Assembly: GCA_910577365.1 (NCBI GenBank)
Contig: CAJTMU010000008.1
Span: 1-64,000, forward strand
Length of the DNA: 64,000 bases
Source: an uncultured Oscillospiraceae bacterium
Lineage (GTDB): Bacteria > Bacillota > Clostridia > Oscillospirales > Ruminococcaceae
Direction: 5' to 3'
Below are positions 44,240-52,115 of the stretch, piece after piece. Each line of letters opens with the position of its first letter. Positions within the stretch are counted from its first letter, which is position 1. The notes under the pieces were generated by a model. It was not told where the DNA came from. It did not search any database and saw only the letters and a list, made by a program, of their open reading frames with translations. Made by a program: the position numbers and the translations under genes.

Positions 44240-45124
44240 ATGGACAGTGTTATTTCGGCAAAAGGGTTTACCAAAAAATACAGTAAATTTACCCTTGACG
44301 TGCCGGAGCTGGATATCCCAAAGGGCTTTGCCACCGCGCTTATCGGAGCGAACGGAGCGGGCAAGACGACCCTTATCGACGCGCTTTGTGGGATAATCCA
44401 CGCAACAAGCGGAGAGGTTACATATTTCAACAAATACAAGGATATTGATTCAACGGAGCTTCGCGAAAAGATAGGCTACTGCGCCAGCAGCGGATTTTTC
44501 CCGCAGGCATGGAAAGCAAAAGACATAGCTATATCCATGGAGCTTGCCTACGACAGCTTTGACAGGAAAAAATTTGAGGAGCTGTGCGGGCAGCTTGAAG
44601 TCGACACCGAGCACACGAAAAAGGCGCGCGCCATGTACAAGCAGTCTGACGGAAACCGTATGAGAACCGCGCTGGCGGCAGTGTTCGCACGCGAAACGGA
44701 GCTGATGGTGCTGGACGAACCGGGCAGCTCGCTCGACCCGCTTATGCGCGACAGGCTGTGCGACCGCATGAGGGAATACCTTGACGACGGCGAGGGGGAG
44801 AAGTCAATAATTTTTTCCACCCACAACATAGCAGATATGGAAAACGCGGCGGATTATGCCGTTTTTATGGACGCAGGCAAAATTATCGAGCAGGGATTTG
44901 TGGAGGACTTAAAGGAAAAGTACGTTATCGCACGGGGAGAATCCGCGGGTTACGATGAAGTCAAGGGGCTTCTATTGTCACACAACTGCAACAGGACTGT
45001 CTTTGACGGACTGGCGCTTTCCGAAAATCAGGAAAAACTGTCGGAGATGGGTGCGGCTTGTGAGCGCCCCACTCTCCAGCAGCTTAGTATCGGATTGCTG
45101 AAATACGCGGAGGAGATACGATGA
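44240..45124 (+). CDS. ABC transporter ATPase, YtrB-like
   Basis: The 294-residue protein has Walker A GANGAGKTTLIDAL, Walker B ELMVLDEPGSSLDP and switch IIFSTHNIADME. The usual LSGGQ signature is replaced by KQSDGNRMR-type sequence, as in several YtrB and BcrA-like proteins. It energises the two permeases encoded next. Its stop overlaps the following start (ATGA). Confidence 0.9.
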   Translation: MDSVISAKGFTKKYSKFTLDVPELDIPKGFATALIGANGAGKTTLIDALCGIIHATSGEVTYFNKYKDIDSTELREKIGYCASSGFFPQAWKAKDIAISMELAYDSFDRKKFEELCGQLEVDTEHTKKARAMYKQSDGNRMRTALAAVFARETELMVLDEPGSSLDPLMRDRLCDRMREYLDDGEGEKSIIFSTHNIADMENAADYAVFMDAGKIIEQGFVEDLKEKYVIARGESAGYDEVKGLLLSHNCNRTVFDGLALSENQEKLSEMGAACERPTLQQLSIGLLKYAEEIR

Positions 45125-45774
45125 GGAGGTACATAAATGATTTCCGCATATTTACGGGGAAAACGGCGCTGATAACGGCAATGTGGAGCGAGCTGGCGGT
45201 TATAGTTCTGTTCGCGGCGCTTATAGCGGTACACACGCTCACTGACAGCGAGACGATAAGGGGCTTCTGCGAGGGATTTATCCCCATGTTCTGCACGCTC
45301 ATACCCATAATCGGATATATTCCCTGCAACACCACGTTTAACCTTAATCGTGCCGTCAACCCCGGGTACAAGTATTTCCATTCGCTTCCAGACTCGGCAG
45401 GTCGCTTCCGCAGAGCGCTTACGGCAAGCAGCGTTATCTCGCTGGCGCTCGTATTGATATGGGCAGGGGCGCTGTGGCTGTGGAGTCCTACGATATCGAT
45501 GTTTGTCGTGTTTATGGGGCTGAGCCTTAAGGGAACTCAGAACATTTTCGGGCATGCCAAAAGCGGCTTGGGAATGTTTTTGCCCATGCTGGTGGTGATA
45601 TCCGCCATGGGCTTTTTAATGGGATTTACCTCAACGGACGCAGACAGCCTGATCTACATGAAGCCCGAGGGCATTTTTTACGCGGCTCCCGCCGCGGGAG
45701 CGGCGATATTCGTTGTCGGCACAGTGTACAGCGCCGCCTTAGCGGAAAAGAAGTGGCGGAGAGAGGTCGACTAA
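45121..45774 (+). CDS. ABC transporter permease, first
   Basis: The 217-residue protein has about six hydrophobic segments and lacks recognisable catalytic motifs. It overlaps the ATPase gene by 4 bases, consistent with a YtrC/D-like permease. Confidence 0.75.
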   Translation: MRRYINDFRIFTGKTALITAMWSELAVIVLFAALIAVHTLTDSETIRGFCEGFIPMFCTLIPIIGYIPCNTTFNLNRAVNPGYKYFHSLPDSAGRFRRALTASSVISLALVLIWAGALWLWSPTISMFVVFMGLSLKGTQNIFGHAKSGLGMFLPMLVVISAMGFLMGFTSTDADSLIYMKPEGIFYAAPAAGAAIFVVGTVYSAALAEKKWRREVD

Positions 45775-45889
45775 CAGTCAGGAGAGCGGAAGGCGTTGCT
45801 TGTCTCGATAATGAAATGCAAAAGTATTTGGCTTGGCGCAGCGTGATAATCGGGAAGCAAAGGAGCGTTCAAAGCACAGGGGCAAGACG

Positions 45890-46046
45890 CCCACGAATGA
45901 ATTTTCCACAAGGCGAAAAGTTTTGCGCAATAATCGCATAAATGCTTTAAAATAATACATGACATATTGCACAAAGCTATCCGCTGAGGCTAACGGAACC
46001 CGACAAAGGCGGGTCGAATGGTGCGGAAAATTCTTTAAAATAAGGA
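45890..46046 (+). repeat. interspersed palindromic element, copy 8
   Basis: The left end is GAATGAATTTTCCACA, the right end GGTGCGGAAAATTC (46020-46033). The right end runs into ATAAGGAG, the ribosome site of the next gene. It shares AAAGTTTTGCGCAATAAT with copy 5. Confidence 0.75.
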
Positions 46047-46052
46047 GAAATT

Positions 46053-46724
46053 ATGAGAGGATTGAAATTTTTGTTTACCCGATGGGCAAGATATAAGTGG
46101 ATCATTGCACTTACGGCGGCTTTGTTTGCGGGCACAGTGTTTTTATGCTGCTGCGCCGTGGAAATGCCCGGTAACGAGGAATATCTTTTGTCGGTGGCGT
46201 TTCTGCCCGTCGCTTACTACATCGTGCCGATGATGGGCGCGACTATATGCTTCGCGAATATCATCGGCAATAAGCTTATGCTCTCCAGTCCTATTGCGAA
46301 AGAGCTGTATACCGTAAGCGTCCCGCTGTTTATAATGATTCTGACGCTCGGCTCTATGGCAGTCGCCGACGGCGCGTATTTTATTGTGCTCGCGGCGAAA
46401 GGTGCTGCCGCAGAATATTATTCCGACACATTTATTTTCATGGCTATCTGCGGCGGGCTGGATATACTCGCTCTCTCGCTGCTTTCAAGAGTCATGCTGG
46501 GCGGAGTGATAATGTTATATGTGAACCTGCTTCCCTATATTGGCTTTATCCTGATCTTGGACGAGGATATAAAGCGAAACGGTTTCGGTCTGCCGCTTCA
46601 GGTATCCGTGCTTATTTTTGCGGGAGTTATCTCTGCCGTTTCCATCGCTTCATTCATGATAAACAAAGCATACTTTAGAAAGCTCAATTTCAAGCAGCCC
46701 GCGACTGTCTATGCGGCAAGATAA
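46053..46724 (+). CDS. ABC transporter permease, second
   Basis: The 223-residue protein has about six hydrophobic helices (IALTAALFAGTVFLCC, YIVPMMGATICFANII). It is the last gene of the Ytr-like operon. A repeat element separates it from the first permease and supplies its AAGGAG site, so its translation could differ from the other genes. Confidence 0.75.
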   Translation: MRGLKFLFTRWARYKWIIALTAALFAGTVFLCCCAVEMPGNEEYLLSVAFLPVAYYIVPMMGATICFANIIGNKLMLSSPIAKELYTVSVPLFIMILTLGSMAVADGAYFIVLAAKGAAAEYYSDTFIFMAICGGLDILALSLLSRVMLGGVIMLYVNLLPYIGFILILDEDIKRNGFGLPLQVSVLIFAGVISAVSIASFMINKAYFRKLNFKQPATVYAAR

Positions 46725-46901
46725 GCGAATGTGTGTTTAACTCGGAATATTTGCGCAACAACTGTGCAATAAAATTCATCAAACTTTCACAAAACAGACC
46801 TTTAACTTACATACAAAACGGATATAATACAATTACTGAACGGAAAGAGTTCAGCCTAAAAATTGCTAACCGACCCTTTTCATATAATTACCAACCAAAC
46901 C

Positions 46902-46941
46902 AACACCGCACCCCCGTGAGAGATCACGGGGGTGCGGTGTT
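46902..46941. terminator. strong terminator downstream of yqfD
   Basis: AACACCGCACCCCCGTGA (46902-46919), loop GAGA, TCACGGGGGTGCGGTGTT (46924-46941): a perfect 18-bp stem. T-rich sequence follows on both strands. Confidence 0.85.
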
Positions 46942-46944
46942 TTG

Positions 46945-48234
46945 TTATCCGGCTTCAGACGATTCTGCGGGAGAGCTGCTCTCCGCAGGCTGTATGGGCT
47001 GTACGGGTTGTATTGGTTGTATGGACTGCGTATCCTTTACGTTTATCTCGAAGTCGGCTGGCACGGCTATGTTCCCTTGGAGGGTATAGTCAAGGATTAA
47101 CCGTATACCTTCCTTTTCTGGTAGAAATTTCTCAGTAACGTTTATAATATCAAAATCCTTGTAGAAGTTTGCCTCATAATCAGATTTTAGCCGCCTCAAC
47201 TCATTTACGCAGTCATCGTCTGTACGGGTTATGTCAGCGTCACGGTACTCCGTGTATATGCCGGTTTTTATCTTAAACGGCATTTCCGCACCAAATATGC
47301 TCACTATCGCGGTTTCCTCGGAGTAGACCGCGTTTTCCTTGTACGCTCTTCCAAAATAGAGCGGGTATATATCGTCCTCAAAGACAAGACTTTTATAGCG
47401 GGTCTGCTCTCCGTCGGGGATATGAAGCGTTTCGTTGTAGGGAACGAAAAACTCCCGCGTTTCTGTAAATTCTCCGATTATCTCTGCGTCTGCCCTGACG
47501 AAAAGAACATTTCCCGTTTCCGAACCATTCAGCACTATCGACGAGGTTTCTACCACCCCACTTACAAGCAGCCCGCCTTCCTGAACACCACTTCCAACCT
47601 CCACTACAGAGGCTCCTCTGCGAACAGTGCGGCTGACAACCACTGCGTCCCGTGACGCCACAAGATTACGAGGCGCGCTGTTGTCCTCCATATCCGGCAG
47701 CGGTACTCCTGTTTCAAGGTGTACCGTAACGCGGCAGCCCGTGCAGGAAACATCTGCCCATGCGCAGTTTTCTATTGCAAGCATAAGCTCGCGTTCGGCT
47801 TTGTAGGTTTTCAGACCCATTCTGTCTGCACCCTCGGTTATACCGCAGTCCTCCAGTATTTTAAGCACCTGTCCGCGCGGAGCGTTTCCCTCAATATGTA
47901 TTTCCGCAATGCGGGACTGGTTTACCGAAAGTATTATTCCGAACAGCAGCGCTCCCACATAAAGCCCCACACGCCGCTGATATCGCATCAGCGTGAAATA
48001 CAGTCCCCTGCGCTTTCCTGCGCGGAGCTTAACGCCGTTTTTCCGCGCTGTTTCCGCAACGGTGTAGTAATCCATAGGTGAAACTGTTCCCTTGATTACG
48101 CCGCCCTTTACCCTTACTCCGCGAAGAGCTATACCCATTTCAAGCAGCTGCGAGAGCATTTTCTCCTGATATCCGCCTATACCGCTGAACCGAACCTGAC
48201 CAAGATAAAATCCCCTTGCATTCTCTCTTTTCAT
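46945..48234 (-). CDS. yqfD: sporulation protein YqfD
   Basis: The 429-residue protein has one membrane helix near residue 90 (VGLYVGALLFGIILSV), POTRA-like IAEIHIEGNAPRGQVLKILE after it, and the extracytoplasmic body with GVPLPDM and LVASRDAVVVSRTV. YqfD acts in the mother cell at stage IV of spore formation. The C-terminal tail QSIQPIQPVQPIQPAES is a short Pro/Gln repeat not expected in the family core. It follows yqfC by 55 bases. Confidence 0.92.
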   Translation of the reverse strand: MKRENARGFYLGQVRFSGIGGYQEKMLSQLLEMGIALRGVRVKGGVIKGTVSPMDYYTVAETARKNGVKLRAGKRRGLYFTLMRYQRRVGLYVGALLFGIILSVNQSRIAEIHIEGNAPRGQVLKILEDCGITEGADRMGLKTYKAERELMLAIENCAWADVSCTGCRVTVHLETGVPLPDMEDNSAPRNLVASRDAVVVSRTVRRGASVVEVGSGVQEGGLLVSGVVETSSIVLNGSETGNVLFVRADAEIIGEFTETREFFVPYNETLHIPDGEQTRYKSLVFEDDIYPLYFGRAYKENAVYSEETAIVSIFGAEMPFKIKTGIYTEYRDADITRTDDDCVNELRRLKSDYEANFYKDFDIINVTEKFLPEKEGIRLILDYTLQGNIAVPADFEINVKDTQSIQPIQPVQPIQPAESSSPAESSEAG

Positions 48235-48289
48235 CTTAATTCTTTAAACGCTCCTTTCTCAATAACACGCTGCCGGAATAAAACGTTTT

Positions 48290-48544
48290 TCACAGCTCCT
48301 CCATTGTAAGAGAATGAATTTTTCCCGATATTTTCACGCCGTCCGCTCCGAAGCTCTCCAGTATAAGCGGCGTGCCCGAAATCTTTATATTCATTCCATA
48401 AACCGACAAGGTAATGAAGTTGTCATCGCAGCCGCATACGCAGCGGCAGTTTTCAACATATATCTCCCGCCCGTCGCGTATGGTTATCGTGGAGTGTCTG
48501 TGCGGCAGGTCATCAAGGATAGCGGCACGTTCCCTTATATTCAT
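48290..48544 (-). CDS. yqfC: sporulation protein YqfC (YabP family)
   Basis: The 84-residue protein has RHSTITIRDGREIYVENCRC and NFITLSVYGMNIKISG, the YabP/YqfC signature. It is co-transcribed with yqfD, as in Bacillus, where both are sigma-E dependent. Here the leader also holds a terminator and an interspersed repeat. Confidence 0.9.
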   Translation of the reverse strand: MNIRERAAILDDLPHRHSTITIRDGREIYVENCRCVCGCDDNFITLSVYGMNIKISGTPLILESFGADGVKISGKIHSLTMEEL

Positions 48545-48658
48545 TCTGATCCCCCCATAAAACTTGTCTGTAAAGTATATGGCAGGGGGAGCAAAAAAAT
48601 TACTTGGCTGTTCTTATGGCATTTGCTTTTATTCATCCCATAATTATAAAAAGAAATG

Positions 48659-48682
48659 CCGCCCGTAAAATTTTACGGGCGG
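48659..48682 (-). terminator. terminator downstream of the HD-GYP unit
   Basis: CCGCCCGTAAAATTTTACGGGCGG is a perfect 24-base palindrome. On the minus strand it is followed by CATTTCTTTTT. Confidence 0.75.
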
Positions 48683-48689
48683 TCAGCCT

Positions 48690-48846
48690 TTGTATAAATT
48701 GTTGATCTAAGCCGAATTATTTAAATTTAAAATTTTCCGCGACCTGCCTGAATGCGCTACACTACGCTTCGCCGCATGTTGTGTATTCAGGCTCCCGCGA
48801 AAAATTTCCTGCTTCAAAATTGTGTTACATTATTTTTTTCTGCAAG
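48690..48846 (-). repeat. interspersed palindromic element, copy 9
   Basis: TTGTATAAATTGTTGATCTA at the left edge and the hairpin GCCTGAAT...ATTCAGGC (48745-48792) match copy 1 almost base for base in the core. The right end (minus strand) points toward yqfC. Confidence 0.75.
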
Positions 48847-48885
48847 CTGGCTGCCCAATGAATTTTATGGGCAGTTTTATTGTAT

Positions 48886-50232
48886 TTATTCATCCAGTAC
48901 CTTTTCAATATCGCTTCTTATACTGACAAACAGCCTGGCAAGCTCGGGATCGAAATGAGTGCCCCCCGATTCTTTTATTATATCAAAAGCCTTATCCACT
49001 GGCATCTGTTCTTTATAGCAGCGCTTTGATACAAGCGCGTCAAACACGTCCGCCACTGCCATTATTCTGGCGCACAAAGGTATCTCGTCCCCCCTAAGCC
49101 CAAGCGGGTATCCGCTTCCGTTCCACTTTTCATGGTGCGCCGCCGCTACGCGGGAAGCTATCTCGATATATTCGCGGTCTTCTATATTTCCGAGAACCTC
49201 ACCCACAATACGCCCACCCGCGGTGGTGTGAGTTTTCATACGCTCAAACTCCTCTTCGGTGAGCTTGCCCGGCTTCTGCAAAATGCTGTCCGAAACCGTT
49301 ATTTTTCCGATGTCGTGTAAAGGAGCCGCTTTCACGGTAAGCTCCACATATCTGTCGTTGAGAATTTCGGGAAGATAGCCATCTCTCTGCGCAGCTTTCG
49401 CCAGAAGCTCGACATAAACGCTTGTTCGCTTAACATGCTCACCCGTGTCGTGGTCGCGGCTTTCGATAAGATTTGCCATACCGATGATCGTGCTTTCCTG
49501 AATAGCAAGCATTTTACGGTTTCGCTCCATTATCTCCCGCGTTTTTTTCTCATTATCAATCTCAAGACGATTTTTGTAATTTTCGAGATTTGATGTTATG
49601 CGCACACACAATATAAGGCATACCGCCATAACGATAACGATTGCCATACTGCACACTATTTCGCTTATTCCCGCAGCAGTGATTGTTGACTCCATCTTTT
49701 CACGGGTAGCGTTCATTTCACCGTGTATATACTCGTCCATAATCGCCGCGTTGGCATTAATGCTGTTTATGAACTTTGACATTGACGAAATTATATAATA
49801 TTCGGCGGTTGCAGTGTTTCCTTCACCGCTCAGTTTAAAAACATTTTCCGCATTCTGAAAATAGCCTACCGCGTCGGAATAAACCTTGTGGAAAAGCTGT
49901 TCCTTTTCACTTCCTGAAACGTTAGCATTGATCTCATCAAGCGTTTCCATAATAAGGCTCTCCAGACCGTCAGCTTCCTCTTTATATGCCGCCTTGCTTT
50001 CTTTGGAATCGGAAAATGTGTGCCAGGAAACAATCGTCTGATGACGATATATGAGATTCTGAAGTTCCGACATATCCAATCTGTCCTGAAGGCTTCTCCC
50101 AATAATCTGCTCATAGTTTTTAGATATCTCGCTGATATGATGCTGCATGATAAGCATACCGCCTATTCCGGCAAATCCCGCAAGAAGCACCAAAATAAAT
50201 ATCTGAAAAGGGATACGTTTTATAAGCTTCAT
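48886..50232 (-). CDS. membrane-bound HD-GYP phosphodiesterase with four-helix sensor
   Basis: The 448-residue protein has a membrane helix at about 7-27, an extracytoplasmic helical bundle about 35-180 (DMSELQNLIYRHQTIVSWHT), and a second helix about 190-215. A coiled-coil linker and an HD-GYP domain follow (LHDIGKI, HHEKWNGSGYPLGLRGDEIP). HD-GYP enzymes hydrolyse cyclic di-GMP or related dinucleotides. The start at 50232 has GGAG upstream. It lies 43 bases after the solute-binding protein gene, so the two are one unit. Confidence 0.92.
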   Translation of the reverse strand: MKLIKRIPFQIFILVLLAGFAGIGGMLIMQHHISEISKNYEQIIGRSLQDRLDMSELQNLIYRHQTIVSWHTFSDSKESKAAYKEEADGLESLIMETLDEINANVSGSEKEQLFHKVYSDAVGYFQNAENVFKLSGEGNTATAEYYIISSMSKFINSINANAAIMDEYIHGEMNATREKMESTITAAGISEIVCSMAIVIVMAVCLILCVRITSNLENYKNRLEIDNEKKTREIMERNRKMLAIQESTIIGMANLIESRDHDTGEHVKRTSVYVELLAKAAQRDGYLPEILNDRYVELTVKAAPLHDIGKITVSDSILQKPGKLTEEEFERMKTHTTAGGRIVGEVLGNIEDREYIEIASRVAAAHHEKWNGSGYPLGLRGDEIPLCARIMAVADVFDALVSKRCYKEQMPVDKAFDIIKESGGTHFDPELARLFVSIRSDIEKVLDE

Positions 50233-50275
50233 CTTAAATTCTCCGCTGCACTGTTCATTACGGCCGCACGGCTGC

Positions 50276-51556
50276 TCAACCGCCGAGCTGCTCAGTTTCG
50301 GCGGATTCCAAGACATTGACCGGTGCTGCCGTTATCTCTCTTACCATTGTGTCCAATAAATATTGCAAGGGTTTATCGTCGGGATTTCCACCCGCTATTG
50401 TAACCCCGAATATGTAAGAGGGATTCCAAAAGGTGTCAGCCACGCTCTGGGTATAGGCAAACTCAGACTGTTCAAATAAAGCTGCTATCGCCGGAGAGGA
50501 CTGAACTGCATCTGACTGTGCTGCATTTATGTTTGATGGGCACTCCCCCATCATGTTAAAGCGTTTCATTTGACTTTGTTCATCGGTTATTTTCTCCGCC
50601 AGGCGCATAGCCCACTCGCTGTTTGAAGAATAGGGATTAACCCCGACCAGCTTATATCCGGAAAAGCTGCACATCTGCACGCTGTCTCCGGCAATAGTAT
50701 AACACGGCAGCTTTGCCGCGGCATAATTCTCTCCCCACTTCTCTTCAACCGCTGAAGCGTTCCACGCTCCGTTTATGCCTGCAATAATGCTGCCGTCTGC
50801 CACTCCGTCCAGAAAACCCGTATTATCACAGTTAAGAAAGCCATTATGCGCCGCTATGCTCAGCATAGCCTCCGCCACGTCTGTTCCCTTATATTTACCG
50901 TTATCCGAATTCCATGTACAGCGGTTTGACAGCCTGTCCTCATTGATTTCCAGCTCCAGCCCCACTCCTTTAAAGAAAGAATATATATACCAGCCGCTGG
51001 AAAAATCCATGGCAAATTTTCTGCCGTTTTCAGCGGATATCTCAAGAATACGGTCAAAGCTTTTTATGTCATCTTCTGTAAAATAAGCAGAATTGTAATA
51101 CAGAAAATATCCGTTGCCCGCAGTCATAGGATAAGCGTACAGCTTATCGTCCCTCATAGCTGCGCGGCATGCGCCGTTGTTTTCGCCGCCGTTCGCCTGA
51201 ATTATTGCTTCGGTATTTTCGGTTATTTCAAGGAGCGCTCCACCCCGCCACAGATAGTCAAACTTATCATCGGCAAATGTGTAAACGTCCGCCGCGGCAC
51301 GCGGATTAGAAAGTACTGTGTCTCTACATGTGTCAACGCTTTCGTCGCTTACCGTGATAAAAAACGCTGCTTCTTCGGCATGCTCAGCTTTAAATTCCTC
51401 AATAATTTGATTAATAAGCTCTGCGTCCTCGCTGCTCCTCCAAACCGAGAGTTTTACCTCCGGAAGCTGCTCTGAAGCCGAGTTATGCGAGCATGAAGTC
51501 ATTGCTAACAATAAAACACAAACAGCAGCGGATTTCATTACAGTGGCAATCTTCAT
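50276..51556 (-). CDS. extracellular solute-binding lipoprotein
   Basis: The 426-residue lipoprotein signal ends LLLAMTSC. The rest is a family 1 solute-binding protein, usually for sugars (VKLSVWRSSEDAELINQIIE, EFKAEHAEEA, a hinge near NGYFLYYN). No ABC permease or ATPase genes adjoin it. The next gene encodes the HD-GYP sensor. An interaction is inferred: the lipoprotein may capture a ligand and signal through the sensor. Confidence 0.88.
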   Translation of the reverse strand: MKIATVMKSAAVCVLLLAMTSCSHNSASEQLPEVKLSVWRSSEDAELINQIIEEFKAEHAEEAAFFITVSDESVDTCRDTVLSNPRAAADVYTFADDKFDYLWRGGALLEITENTEAIIQANGGENNGACRAAMRDDKLYAYPMTAGNGYFLYYNSAYFTEDDIKSFDRILEISAENGRKFAMDFSSGWYIYSFFKGVGLELEINEDRLSNRCTWNSDNGKYKGTDVAEAMLSIAAHNGFLNCDNTGFLDGVADGSIIAGINGAWNASAVEEKWGENYAAAKLPCYTIAGDSVQMCSFSGYKLVGVNPYSSNSEWAMRLAEKITDEQSQMKRFNMMGECPSNINAAQSDAVQSSPAIAALFEQSEFAYTQSVADTFWNPSYIFGVTIAGGNPDDKPLQYLLDTMVREITAAPVNVLESAETEQLGG

Positions 51557-51651
51557 CAAAACCGTCCCTTTCTCCCGTATCCGGAACACTTTAAATTACG
51601 GCATATTACTATATGTCAAACAGTACTTATATGACACAGATATATAAGTTT

Positions 51652-51680
51652 ATTATACCACCTTATGGATAATTTGTCAA
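51652..51680 (-). promoter_or_regulatory. consensus sigma-A promoter of the solute-binding/HD-GYP unit
   Basis: On the minus strand: TTGACA (51675-51680), a 17-base spacer, TATAAT (51652-51657), a perfect match. An inverted repeat TGTCA-N13-TGACA (51614-51636) lies in the leader and could be an operator. Confidence 0.85.
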
Positions 51681-52074
51681 TACAACCTCACATAATTAGG
51701 AAAGAGCTTCTGAAAAACCGATACATATAAAAGCATTTACATTGAAAATGTATGTATTAGCTGATAGAGTTGTTTAAGTTATTTTATATATAATTTATAC
51801 TTCTAATTTAATTGATATTTTTAGTTTATATGCAGCCGCAGCACTCACCAGTTTAGAATTTAAAAGGGTGGAGCTTTGTGTTGTTAAGGCTTGTTATATC
51901 CTCTTACAAGAAACTTCCGCCTTTCCTCTGATAATTTATCCTCGTTTATAATTTGTAAACGCATAAATTTAATTTAACACATCCAACTATGAATAAGCAT
52001 CATTAGCTTAAAAAATTTTTCACAGCATCTTTTTTGCATAAAAACCAAACCATTATAAAATCCCTTTTGCAATA
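51681..52074. other. AT-rich intergenic stretch
   Basis: About 390 bases without a convincing gene, RNA or repeat. It separates the promoter above from the clpB terminator. Confidence 0.5.
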
Positions 52075-52106
52075 ACAAAAGCCCCGTTGCGCACCGGAGC
52101 TTTTGT
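52075..52106 (-). terminator. terminator of clpB
   Basis: ACAAAAGC (52075-52082) and GCTTTTGT (52099-52106) with an inner CCG/CGG pair, just past the clpB stop. Confidence 0.65.
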
Positions 52107-52115
52107 CGTTTTTTA

